Assembly (NCBI GenBank): GCA_047630175.1
Contig: JBLHVI010000037.1
Span: forward strand, 1-33,125
From: UBA4582 sp047630175
GTDB lineage: Bacteria > Pseudomonadota > Gammaproteobacteria > Pseudomonadales > Azotimanducaceae
DNA: 33,125 bases
Reading direction: 5' to 3'
Part shown: positions 24,246 to 32,153 of the stretch, piece after piece
Numbering within the stretch: the first letter of the stretch is position 1
Layout of the letters: each line of letters begins with the position of its first letter
The notes under the pieces: model-generated
Seen by the model: only the letters and a program-made list of their open reading frames with translations
Told to the model about the DNA's origin: nothing
Database searches by the model: none
Program-made: the position numbers and the translations under genes

Positions 24246-25382
24246 CTATTTTTCCGTCAGATCCAACGGTCGGTAGTAGTGTTTTCCACCCTCGACGTAG
24301 GAAGTCATCAAGCCGCGAAACGCCTCACCTGCAGAGCCTTCCTCAGATAACGTAAGGTTTTGGCGGATGTAGTTCACACTGTCAGGGTTCAGTGTTCTCG
24401 CTTGCTCCCAGTAGGCTTCTGCTTTTTCCGCATAGCCTTGTGACCGGAAGAAATTGCCCAGCCGAAAAGCTGCCTCTGCCTTTAATTCATCAGTTGACAG
24501 CACTCTGATATTCTTGGTCACCGTCGCGGCTGACTGCACATACTCGCTGTTCTCGCCGTTCCTAACCCAATCGATCAAGGCTGGCGCATAAACATCGTTT
24601 CCACCAAAGGGGTGAATTTTGGCATAGGTGCCCTCATCAATTCGGACGATCTTACCGCTCTCATCAACCCAGGCAGCCGACGGCACGTTTAAGAAGTTAA
24701 AGACAGTGCTGATGGTATGATCGACGTCGATAATCTGTATATAGGTTGTGTTTGCTGCGTCAAAAATAGGCCCAACAACGGCTTCACCACCGGTGTCCTG
24801 CGCTGCTGAAATAATGACAAAATTTGAATCACCGAGTTCTGCTTGTAGGTCTTCATAAATGCGTTGCCACACGGGCACGTCAAGTTGACATCCTCACCAA
24901 GAGGACCAGGTGATGATTAACGCCTTCTTGCCTTTGTAATCAGACATTCTAATGACCTGGCCCTGGCGATCAACAAGCTCGAAATCAGGCGCCATAGCAT
25001 CGCTGATCATGCCCTGTCGTTTTGCAGGGACCTCGCCGAAACTCCAGACTTTGTGCTCAATATCAGCGACGCAGGGTTGTTCAAGTAACTCTGCGAATGA
25101 CGTGAGGTTGAACCATTGTTGGCCGTCTTCCTGTTTAAGTAAGCCTGAATCATGCTTTATGGGTATGCAGAGCGACTCAAAGCAGGCCCCTTCTGGTTTT
25201 AATTCAAAACCATTGATAACCGTGAGATCTTCAGGTGTTACCCAAAGCCCATTGTCAGTAAGCGTTCGCGTTAGCGCGAAGACTTTGCCTGCATACAAAA
25301 CAGAAGCGCTGGAGTTTCTGTTTATCGATTTTTTCTCGAACGGGTGTCGCAGGTCGGGGTAAGCCATGATTGCTGCTGCCAT
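24246..25382 (-). CDS. Thioredoxin-fold (redoxin) protein, candidate selenoprotein with in-frame UGA
   Basis: Two open frames (25382 to 24894, and 24893 to 24246) form one 378-codon gene in the same frame, interrupted only by UGA at 24896-24894. The join reads ITWSSW-UGA-GCQLDVPVWQRIYEDL, so the UGA is codon 163, where TlpA/ResA-type thioredoxins have the first redox Cys; Cys165 follows. Selenocysteine gives a U-G-C site. Domain order: residues 1-135, an N-terminal domain with the GFELKPEGACFESLCIPI and WFNLTSFAELL segments; about 136-250, the redoxin domain (PDFELVDRQGQVIRMSDYKGKKALIITW, cis-Pro in NVPSAAWVDESGKIV); about 300-333, one TPR-like repeat (AFRLGNFFRSQGYAEKAEAYWEQARTLNPDS). AAGGAA precedes the ATG at 25382. 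Both halves are intact with no other lesion, which argues against decay. A simple nonsense mutation remains possible. Confidence 0.72.
24862..24879 (-). promoter_or_regulatory. SECIS-like hairpin downstream of the in-frame UGA
   Basis: Read in the gene direction, CGUGCC pairs with GGC-A-ACG (one bulged A) around the 5-base loop CGUGU. The stem has six pairs and G is the second loop base. Twenty bases separate the UGA from the loop. Published bacterial SECIS models expect a G among the first two loop bases and 16-37 bases of spacing, so this fits. A second, smaller hairpin (AUGUCA-ACU-UGACGU) lies directly after the UGA and is too close to serve. Confidence 0.45.
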
Positions 25383-25529
25383 GGGCGGATTCCTTGGGCT
25401 GGTTTCAAAAATAGTAAGCAATAGACTCTAGCGCAGTGGGGGCGCAAAAGCTCCAGCAATTTCCGCTATCAGCCTCTTTGCGGGAGGATTACCCCATGAC
25501 CATCTATGACGCTGTTACAAGCTCACGAC

Positions 25530-26078
25530 TCACTCCCTTACATGCTCAAGAAAAACGAACCCTTGTTGCTTCTTATTAGCGATAGCGAACGTAAATCCCG
25601 CGCGTTCTAATACGCGCGTAGACTTTGCGTTGACTTTGCTGACATAGGCAGTAAATCGTGCGAAGCCAACAAGGGTGGCGGCATCCAGCATAGCAACCAA
25701 AGCGTTGGTCACATTGCCGGGATACTCGGCACTTGCCCAATAGCCAACTTCTGCTGCTGCAAAATCGGCGGACTTTATATCTAGAGCGCCCACAATGTGA
25801 CCATGTTCGTTTACTAACAAAAAAACAAAGTGAGAATTCGAACGCCAGCCTTCATGGGCCCATTCGAAAAATTCTTGAGCATTTTTTTCGGTATAAGGTA
25901 CATCGCCAAAAGCTTCTCGAAAAAGGGTCTTATAAATTAACGGCTGATTGCAGATCGAGGCGACCTGAGTCCGTACAATTTCAGTGATGGGCAAAGCGTC
26001 GGCTCTAACTACCTGCAATGACTCACTATCGAGGTAATTGTTGAAGGGTATTCTTTCAGGAAAGTTAATGGCGTTCAT
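25530..26078 (-). CDS. GNAT-family N-acetyltransferase
   Basis: Acetyl-CoA-dependent N-acyltransferase of 182 residues, RimJ/RimL-like. Visible features are the early strand LQVVRADAL, IVGALDIKSADFAAAEVGYWASAEYPGNVTNALVAMLDAA (motif A region, with the pyrophosphate-binding loop degenerate) and KVNAKSTRVLERAGF, the classic NxxSxrvlek-GF motif B. ATG at 26078 and ATG at 26105 are both possible; an AAGGAA lies between them, upstream of 26078, but with a long 12-base spacer. It is a single gene with AT-richer codons, in a stretch of accessory-type genes. The acceptor is unknown. Confidence 0.82.
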   Translation of the reverse strand: MNAINFPERIPFNNYLDSESLQVVRADALPITEIVRTQVASICNQPLIYKTLFREAFGDVPYTEKNAQEFFEWAHEGWRSNSHFVFLLVNEHGHIVGALDIKSADFAAAEVGYWASAEYPGNVTNALVAMLDAATLVGFARFTAYVSKVNAKSTRVLERAGFTFAIANKKQQGFVFLEHVRE

Positions 26079-26215
26079 AGCGCGGCTGTATTCCTTTATA
26101 AGCATTTATTCATCGAGCATCTAGAATCAACGTACACAATGAAATCACTAAATGCACGCTGGAATCGCTTAAATTCGTGCCAAATAGGGCTATTTATCAT
26201 AGCGTCCCATCATAA

Positions 26216-26608
26216 TTAAGACGGGTGCTCTTGGAATTGCTTTGCCGTATCCCCAATTTGTAGCCACTTAGGCTTTTCAGAGACAAATTCGTGGAACGCG
26301 TTCTCGAGCCCGAGATCCCCATCGATACAGTTAGCTACCAAAGGGAATGAATCTTCTTTTGAAAAAACCTCACCAATTGCTGAGCCGCAGACTGAGCAAA
26401 AGCATCGATCGTATTGGTAAGGAGGTGCCGCCTTATAGGTGGAAATTTGCTCATGGCCCTGAGTAATCGTAAAAGTCTCTGACTTTACGAAAATGATAGT
26501 GGTCGCGCCGACTTTCCGACACCGACTGCAATGACATGTACCCATCAAGCTTGGCGCTTCGGTCAACTCAAATTTAACAGCATTGCAACAACAGCTTCCT
26601 TTAATCAT
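26216..26608 (-). CDS. GFA-family (glutathione-dependent formaldehyde-activating-like) zinc protein
   Basis: Small zinc protein of 130 residues in the GFA/CENP-V family. The Cys pattern is complete: GSCCCNAV at the start, GTCHCSRCRK and RCFCSVCGSAIGEVF supply ligands for two zinc sites. Members are only loosely tied to formaldehyde metabolism, so the reaction is unassigned. ATG at 26608 has GAGGTG five bases upstream; the frame continues to 26689 without support. A perfect 14-bp palindrome lies 54-67 bases upstream of the start and may be an operator. Confidence 0.87.
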   Translation of the reverse strand: MIKGSCCCNAVKFELTEAPSLMGTCHCSRCRKVGATTIIFVKSETFTITQGHEQISTYKAAPPYQYDRCFCSVCGSAIGEVFSKEDSFPLVANCIDGDLGLENAFHEFVSEKPKWLQIGDTAKQFQEHPS

Positions 26609-26661
26609 ATGACACCTCGCGGGGAAAATTGATTGTTTGTGCACGTACAATACACAATAGC

Positions 26662-26675
26662 TGTATATATATACA
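26662..26675. promoter_or_regulatory. Perfect 14-bp AT palindrome upstream of the GFA gene
   Basis: TGTATATATATACA is a perfect palindrome about 54 bases before the GFA start codon, the normal distance for an operator overlapping a promoter. Sites of this type (TGTA-N-TACA) are bound by several small dimeric repressors. No regulator gene is adjacent, so the binder is unknown. Confidence 0.4.
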
Positions 26676-26734
26676 ACTATATCGATCAAGTTTTCTGGTG
26701 CAAAATATGATGCAAAAAATGACTAATGGGACCG

Positions 26735-27223
26735 TCACCTCTGGCCGGCGGCGTAAAAATTCACTTCAGTGTGTAGGGTGATGATCTCGTTTCCTCCGCT
26801 AAGGCCCTCCGTTATTAAAGAAACGATGATCCATATATCAAATGCTTTCGCTGGGTTTTTCGCTATTAGTTCGACTGCCTGAGCAAGGCCAATAGTTGAG
26901 ATCATGCCACTGGCGATGACTAGGCCAACCCAGATAACACCAAATAACGAACCTATCGCCATAGTCGAACTGTTTGCATGTTTTAGTCTTTCGTGTAGTC
27001 CAACGACACGTACAGCAAGCACAAGACCAAAGACGACAAACATAGCGAGGCTCACCAACGAAACTATGAGCTGGTTTTCTGCTAGGTACGCCATTTTTTC
27101 ACTCGGACTAGCGCCGGCGCTGCAAGGATATGATGAAAAAACCCCGAAATATATAAAGGTCGATATATAGATAAGACCTTCCGAAATAGCCGAGACGCCG
27201 GCCAGTATTTGTAGATTCTTCAT
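26735..27223 (-). CDS. Four-helix membrane protein, DUF4386-like, apparently shortened
   Basis: Inner-membrane protein of 162 residues with about four hydrophobic segments (near residues 6-30, 52-75, 88-115 and 125-145). The pattern resembles DUF4386-type proteins, including a late Gly-Gly-Asn-Glu (LSGGNEI) motif that in relatives as I recall them is followed by further membrane helices. Here the sequence runs on for only 15 polar residues after GGNEI and stops. No continuation was seen in other frames up to the GFA gene. It is either a short variant or a C-terminal truncation. Two TTGATCAGA direct repeats abut its start codon. Function unknown. Confidence 0.65.
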   Translation of the reverse strand: MKNLQILAGVSAISEGLIYISTFIYFGVFSSYPCSAGASPSEKMAYLAENQLIVSLVSLAMFVVFGLVLAVRVVGLHERLKHANSSTMAIGSLFGVIWVGLVIASGMISTIGLAQAVELIAKNPAKAFDIWIIVSLITEGLSGGNEIITLHTEVNFYAAGQR

Positions 27224-27483
27224 TTGATCAGACCCTGGTTGATCAGAGTGCTGATGGGTGGGAAGCGCGGTGATTGGTGGCCTACCAGCGACGAAAAAAG
27301 CAGATGAGCAACCGGCTAGGCTTTGTCAAGCGCCCCGAACTCAGATGTTGTGTTGCTGCTTTTCCATAGCTACGATATTTACGGCGCTTTCGAAGTTCCT
27401 TACGCGATGTGGTCATGCGAGACTAGCGAAAGGTCTGCTTAGCTGGAGCGGCGTGATTATCCGAAAACAAGAGATCAGAATCA
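27224..27483. other. Divergent intergenic region with TTGATCAGA direct repeats
   Basis: Promoter region between the DUF4386-like and 2OG-oxygenase genes. TTGATCAGA occurs twice, at 27224-27232 and 27239-27247, 15 bases apart; each contains the palindrome TGATCA, and the first copy touches the start codon of the membrane-protein gene. This is a likely repressor site pair for that gene. An open frame starting at 27258 has no ribosome-binding site or recognisable sequence and overlaps the next gene, so it is not called. Confidence 0.4.
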
Positions 27484-28179
27484 ATGTGGCTAAATGCTGA
27501 GCAAGTGTGCAACGCTGCGATAGACCGATATCGAAAGTCTTTGTTAAATTCTTGTCCCGCTCATATCGTAATTGATAGCTTATTCAATGAAGCCAAACTT
27601 GATGAGTCGCTGGGGGTTCTGCAGCAACCTGCTCAGTGGATATCGCAAAAACACGCTTATTCTGCCTTACACGTCAACAACGCCCAGTGGCAAGTAACTA
27701 GCAACGATCAACGCTTTGTACACAGGGATGTTTGGCGACGAGAAGCTGTGCACCCTAATAACGTCAGTTCCAATGTCGCGCAGGAATTTCTTTTATTTTT
27801 ACGTGGGGAAGCGTTCTTGTCGGTGTTATCTCGCATCTTTAATGTACGACTGACTGATATGAATGTGGCTGAGCCAGAAATTAATACCAATTATTTTCGT
27901 TTGGGTACTAACGACTTTATCAAGCAGCATGCCGATGACTCTCCTGGAAGAAAGGTTTGCATGCTACTTTATTTGAATAAAGAGTGGGATGATAATGCGG
28001 GTGGTAACTTAATTTTTTCAGGTAAAGATGACGATCCTATAAGAATTACGCCGTTGTATAACCGCTGCGTTTTGTTCGACCCTGCCTCCAAAGGCTCTGA
28101 GCATTGGGTGGAACAGTTGAGTTCAAAAAATACCGCTAAGTATCGCTACAACGTGACTAGTTGGTATTGGTCTGAATAA
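27484..28179 (+). CDS. 2OG-Fe(II) oxygenase, prolyl-4-hydroxylase-like
   Basis: Iron(II)- and 2-oxoglutarate-dependent oxygenase of 231 residues. The double-stranded beta-helix core is in the second half. The iron ligands are the H and D of IKQHADDSP and the His of GSEHWVEQ; the 2OG-binding basic residue is likely in KYRYNVTSWYW. The middle segment KVCMLLYLNKEWDDNAGGNLIF is the typical P4H-family core. It is not in an operon: AT-rich intergenic DNA flanks it. There is no signal peptide. The target (protein residue or small molecule) is unknown. Confidence 0.85.
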   Translation: MWLNAEQVCNAAIDRYRKSLLNSCPAHIVIDSLFNEAKLDESLGVLQQPAQWISQKHAYSALHVNNAQWQVTSNDQRFVHRDVWRREAVHPNNVSSNVAQEFLLFLRGEAFLSVLSRIFNVRLTDMNVAEPEINTNYFRLGTNDFIKQHADDSPGRKVCMLLYLNKEWDDNAGGNLIFSGKDDDPIRITPLYNRCVLFDPASKGSEHWVEQLSSKNTAKYRYNVTSWYWSE

Positions 28180-28536
28180 CGATTGTTAGTTAAAAAAAAT
28201 GAAGTAAACATTAAGTCTAATAGCCTACTTTGATAATTTAAAGCATCAGCGGATGCGCGCCGATGAGGCTAGAGCGAGAAGAAACTGACGAGAGTAGCGA
28301 CACTATTAGCAGAGGATGTCTGCTTATGAGTCATCGGGTTCCCTCTCTGCCTTGTATTAGTGAGATTCAATTACTGTACATAAATTCTCTATTATCACCC
28401 CGAAATCCATACTTATTCGATGGCTTTTATGGCGCATTTATACTTAGATCGTGGCGGATTATGCGCTTGTATATATGGTAGGCGTAGATGTTAAAGGCGC
28501 TGTACCTTGACGGTGTTGCGCTCAACCCTTTTCTCT

Positions 28537-28580
28537 AAGGGCTATTACCAAGGGCTATTACCAAGGGCTATCACTAAGGC
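28537..28580. repeat. 13-bp tandem repeat, about 3.4 copies
   Basis: The unit AAGGGCTATTACC occurs exactly twice (28537-28549, 28550-28562), then once with three changes (AAGGGCTATCACT, 28563-28575), then as a partial AAGG. It lies in non-coding DNA about 60 bp upstream of the TauD-like gene. Copy number may vary between strains by slippage. Confidence 0.85.
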
Positions 28581-28602
28581 CTACTAGTCCCCATCAGTCC
28601 TC

Positions 28603-28633
28603 CAGTGTAGACTCAAATTAAAAGTCTGGACTG
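28603..28633. promoter_or_regulatory. Interrupted palindrome directly before the TauD-like start
   Basis: CAGT-GT-AGACT (28603-28613) mirrors AGTCT-GG-ACTG (28623-28633) around 9 bases, with one symmetric 2x2 mismatch. It ends four bases before the ATG, where the ribosome-binding site should be. It could be an operator, or an mRNA hairpin limiting translation; no Shine-Dalgarno is otherwise visible. Confidence 0.4.
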
Positions 28634-28637
28634 CTCT

Positions 28638-29423
28638 ATGAATATTCAACGAATATCTGCGCCACTGGGTGCTCTCGTCCGAGATATTGATGTCCGACAA
28701 ATCGATAAAGGCAGCTGGTCGACGCTCAATGAGCTGTTCCTCAAGCACCATGTGTTGGCATTTCCAGGGCAGTCGCTAACCGAAGATGAGTTGATCGCAT
28801 TTGCGGCTCAGTGGGGGCCACTCATTCGTCATCCCTATGCCGGCATGAAATGCCATCCTGATGTCATTGAACTTAGGAACACAGGCAAGAGAAAGGATAT
28901 TAACCAGCACTGGCATTCGGACATGACCTATAATCCCCAGCCACCGAAGTTCACCATGCTGTACGCCAAACAAACACCCGAAATAGGCGGTGATACAGCC
29001 TTCTCGAATCAGATTCTTGCCTACCAGAACCTTTCTTCCGGGCTTAAGCAGGTGCTGTCCGGACTGACGGCGGAACATACCGCGGCAGGCCTTGCGTTGT
29101 TGAACAAGGCGAATGCGGCCGATGCACCAAAAGCGACGCATCCCGTAGTCCGCACGCATGATGAGACCGGCGAGCAGGCGCTGTATGTTTGCCGTGCATT
29201 CACCGAGAGGTTTACGGGTTGGTCCATTCGTGAAAGTAAGGCGCTGCTTGAGCTATTGTACGAGGAGTCTGTGCGTCCTGAGTTTCAAGCGCGTCATCGT
29301 TGGCAGGTGGGTGATGTGGTGATGTGGGACAATCGTTGTCTGCTGCACTACGCGGTGCATGATCACGGTGATGAGCAACGTATAATCCAGCGTGTGCAGG
29401 TAGAAGGCTCAGTGCCTGCGTAG
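28638..29423 (+). CDS. TauD/TfdA-family 2-oxoglutarate dioxygenase
   Basis: Non-haem iron dioxygenase of 261 residues. The iron ligands H and D are in NQHWHSDMTY and the distal His in MWDNRCLLHYAVHDH; the 2OG-binding Arg is in the closing QRIIQRVQVEG. The early HHVLAFPGQSLTEDELIAFAAQWG and IGGDTAFSNQ segments are standard for taurine and 2,4-D dioxygenase relatives. The substrate could be a sulfonate, an aryloxyacetate or another carboxylate and is not readable from sequence. It is complete and probably regulated through the palindrome just upstream. It is followed by a decayed flavin monooxygenase on the same strand. Confidence 0.92.
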   Translation: MNIQRISAPLGALVRDIDVRQIDKGSWSTLNELFLKHHVLAFPGQSLTEDELIAFAAQWGPLIRHPYAGMKCHPDVIELRNTGKRKDINQHWHSDMTYNPQPPKFTMLYAKQTPEIGGDTAFSNQILAYQNLSSGLKQVLSGLTAEHTAAGLALLNKANAADAPKATHPVVRTHDETGEQALYVCRAFTERFTGWSIRESKALLELLYEESVRPEFQARHRWQVGDVVMWDNRCLLHYAVHDHGDEQRIIQRVQVEGSVPA

Positions 29424-29604
29424 CACAAAGCTTGACGAAGATAACACCCCATGAGCACACGAATAACACTGGGTGATATTCGCATTTATTTGGCCCCTCA
29501 CTGCAATAGCGTATAACGTGCTGCACGCATTTTTTGGTAAAAAAGGCGGTGATGAATTGTCGTCGCAGTTTTATTCTGGCCCTAACAGTTGAGCGATAAA
29601 AGTT

Positions 29605-31099
29605 ATGACGCGAGCGGGTAAGGTTGAGCATGTTGATACGCTGATGGTTGGTGCAGGGATATCGGGCGGGGGTGCTGCCCATGACCTGAAAACTTAATGT
29701 CCAGAACAACAGTTTGTTGTGCAGGAAGGACTCGATAGTTTGGGGGGTAGCTGGCATATGCCTCGCCATCCCGTTATTCGGTCTGACAGTGCTCTGCATA
29801 CGTTTGGTTATCGATTAAAGCCCTGGGTAGGCGCGCCTAACGCGTCGGCTGAAGAAATACTGAAGTAGGTGGGTGACGTTATCGATGAGAATGAACTCGG
29901 CAGCTACATTCGCTATCAGCACAGGGTTGGGACCAAGACTAGGGTTGGGACCACAGATTGGTCCAGTAAGGACCAGCAATGGACACTGCATGTCACGCGG
30001 CGTGATACCGGTGAAGAAGTGGCGTTTACAGTCAGCTTTCTATGGATGTGTCAGGGGTACTACGAGCACGCTAAAGGATGCACACCTGCCTGAGCAGGTA
30101 TGGAGAACTTTACAGGCAAGGCGGCTCGCCCGCAGACTTGGGGTGGGGATCTTGACGACAAAGACAAGCAGGTTGTCGTGATTGGTTCTGGCGCGAAGGC
30201 CGCGACGTTAGTGACGGCTATTGCCGCGGAAACTGCCCACATCACGGTACTAAAGCTGCGCCCATTTAGTTTATTCCCGGTCGTAACGAGAATGCGATGG
30301 CTCGTGAGTTGCTTAGGCTCGACATAGACGAAACCTGGATGCACGAGATTGTCCGTCGGCAGATCCTTATTCATCAGGCTGAGTTTACGCGCCGCGCTTC
30401 CGCAGAACCTGAGGTGGTGAAGGCAGAGTTATTGGGTGCCATACGACCGCCATTTGAATCAGGTTATGATCTCGATGCCCACTTTACACCCAGTTACCTG
30501 CTCTGGCGCCAACGCATTGCCTTCGTGCCAAACGGTGATATTTTTGCGGGTATTCGTTCTGACAAGGCTTCGATGGTGACTGACGAGATAGAGCAATTTA
30601 CGGGAAAGGGCATTCAACTCATGTCTGGTGAAGAGCTGCCTGCTGATGCCGTTATCACCGCCACAGGTTTTAATCTCAGCGTGTTGGGTGGTATTCGCGC
30701 CTCGTTTGACAGTAAGCCCATCGACTTTGCTAAGACCGTGACTTACCGAGGTATTATGTTTACGGGTGTACCCATTACAGTGAGGATTTTTGGCTATTTT
30801 CGGGCTAGTTGGACGTTGCGTGTGGATATTATCGGCGACTTTGTTTGTCGTCTGCTAAAGAACATGGAAGCCAATGGCGTTAATTCTGTTGTGCCGGCTA
30901 TACGTCCTGAAGATGCGGATATGCGGCTGCTATCTTGGATAGATGCTGAGAACTACAATCCGGGTTATCTGTCGCGTTCCATGCATTTGCTGCAAAAGCG
31001 GGACGATAAGCCCGAATGGCAACACACGGGGACTATCGGTTAGAGAAAGACGAGCTGCCGAAAGTCGATCTGTAGGATCCTATTTTCCGCTACGAGTAA
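29605..31099 (+). pseudogene. Baeyer-Villiger-type flavin monooxygenase, inactivated
   Basis: Remnant of an FAD/NADPH monooxygenase of about 490 codons. The conserved blocks are still readable in order: MVGAGISGGG (FAD site), GLDSLGGSWHMPRHPVIRSDS, LHTFGYRLKPW, FLWMCQGYYEH, QVVVIGSGAKAATL (NADPH site), LDIDETWMHEIVRRQILIHQ, HFTPSYLLWRQRIAFVPNGD, ITATGFNLSVLG, and DYRLEKDELPKVDL with DPIFRYE at the very end. Four in-frame stops interrupt it: TAA 29695, TAG 29866, TGA 30091, TAG 31073. Frameshifts occur near 30265 and 31027. An 18-bp in-frame duplication (29923-29958) adds six residues. The stops are of all three kinds, so recoding is excluded. The 3' end overlaps the tail of the convergent hydroxylase gene. 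Confidence 0.92.
29923..29958 (+). repeat. 18-bp duplication inside the monooxygenase pseudogene
   Basis: AGGGTTGGGACCA occurs at 29923-29935 and again at 29941-29953, a period of 18 bases with diverged ends. The protein reads RVGTKTRVGTTD. The duplication is in frame and probably arose by slippage during decay. Confidence 0.75.
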
Positions 31100-32001
31100 T
31101 GCGTAGCCTGCTGGCGTAGCACGCGCGCACGGCGATCCTCGCCGTCGTGGCTCCAGCCAGGTGCGAAAAGAAGATAGCGCAATTTGTCGCTCCAGCGCGT
31201 TGCTCGGCTGCAATCGCGCCAGATAGAGGCGTATTCGTGGGTCGCGACATGTAGCGGGTTATGGCTGTCGATATTGTGGGTTAGCCCGTATACAGGTTGC
31301 TCCTCTTCTCGCTCAGCAGCAAAGGTGCCAAACAGTCGATCCCAGATAATGAGGACGCCAGCATGGTTGCAGTCCAGGTAGGCGATGTTGGACGCGTGGT
31401 GAACGCGGTGATGCGATGGCGTATTCATAACGAACTCCACCGGTGCTGGCAGACGTCGCACCAACTCTGTGTGGACCCAAAACTGATAAATAAGACTGAT
31501 GCTAATCATTGCGAATATCATTAGCGCATCGAACCCCAGCAAGGGTAGCCACAGCCAAAACAAAAACTTGTGTAAGCGCTCACCAACTCCCTGTCGCAGT
31601 GCCGTGCCAAGGTTGAGTCTGATAGATGAATGGTGTGGCACGTGACCTGCCCAGCATAATCGTACTTCATGATTGGCTCGATGGAACCAGTAGTACGTGA
31701 AGTCATCGAGGAAAAACAGCGCTACCCAAGCCCACCATTGCCGCCCGACGATATCCTTTAGCGGGCTGATGTCGTGGAGCGCATAGAAGGCCATAAAAGC
31801 CACAAGCTTTGGTACGAACTCGGCAAAAGCCGACAGGACCAACATGGATAGCGAGGTAAATGTGTCCTTGGCATTATATAAATGACGCTGTTGTTGTCGC
31901 GATACGACTACTTCAAAAACGATAGCCAATATGAACACAGGTACTGCAAAATTCGTTAGATTGTCTTGTGAGAGTTGAGAGAGAAGTTGGTCAACGGCCA
32001 T
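31090..32001 (-). CDS. Sterol desaturase / fatty acid hydroxylase family protein
   Basis: Integral-membrane di-iron hydroxylase of 303 residues. The histidine boxes are complete: HRANH (HxxxH), HVPHHSS (HxxHH) and HRVHH (HxxHH), the last preceded by NTPSHH, with a further AGVLIIWDRLFGTF segment typical of the family. Four or more membrane helices surround them (near residues 15-32, 50-75, 88-105 and 145-180). It probably hydroxylates or desaturates a lipid or sterol-like substrate in the inner membrane; the substrate is unknown. The ribosome-binding site is weak. Its end overlaps the end of the pseudogene by 10 bases, tail to tail. Confidence 0.92.
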   Translation of the reverse strand: MAVDQLLSQLSQDNLTNFAVPVFILAIVFEVVVSRQQQRHLYNAKDTFTSLSMLVLSAFAEFVPKLVAFMAFYALHDISPLKDIVGRQWWAWVALFFLDDFTYYWFHRANHEVRLCWAGHVPHHSSIRLNLGTALRQGVGERLHKFLFWLWLPLLGFDALMIFAMISISLIYQFWVHTELVRRLPAPVEFVMNTPSHHRVHHASNIAYLDCNHAGVLIIWDRLFGTFAAEREEEQPVYGLTHNIDSHNPLHVATHEYASIWRDCSRATRWSDKLRYLLFAPGWSHDGEDRRARVLRQQATHYS

Positions 32002-32153
32002 GATAGCTAGGGATCTGTGTAAGAGTTGTCTCGTAGTCTAGCATGATCTTTAGTGGTGAACAGTGGAGCACGTATAACAGATGAAAAAGTCGCAACGTTT
32101 TGATTCGTTGCGAACTAATAGGAGCGCCTGGTCCATCTACACTCTCGTTCTAA

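Larger units (their letters stand above)
28180..28637. other. Repeat-bearing intergenic region before the TauD-like gene
   Basis: 458 bp without a convincing gene. It contains a 13-bp tandem repeat (28537-28580) and an interrupted palindrome just before the next start (28603-28633), both listed separately. A 72-codon frame at 28263-28481 has an inner ATG with AGAGGA upstream, but its product matches nothing I recognise, so it is not called. A small hairpin (GCATC/GATGC near 28243) has no T-run. Confidence 0.4.

Noticed and set aside
24246..24878. Reading the downstream half of the redoxin gene as an independent protein starting MPVWQRIYEDL
   Set aside because: No ribosome-binding site precedes it, it starts in the middle of a thioredoxin fold, and it is in perfect frame with the upstream half across the UGA.
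27258..27500. 80-codon open frame before the 2OG oxygenase
   Set aside because: No ribosome-binding site, no recognisable sequence, and it overlaps the oxygenase start.
28263..28481. 72-codon open frame in the gap before the TauD-like gene
   Set aside because: An inner ATG has a fair ribosome-binding site, but the product matches nothing and the region looks non-coding. Not excluded.
29695..30093. In-frame stops in the flavin monooxygenase as possible recoding (as proposed for the redoxin gene)
   Set aside because: TAA, TAG and TGA all occur, none at a catalytic Cys, and frameshifts accompany them. This is a pseudogene.
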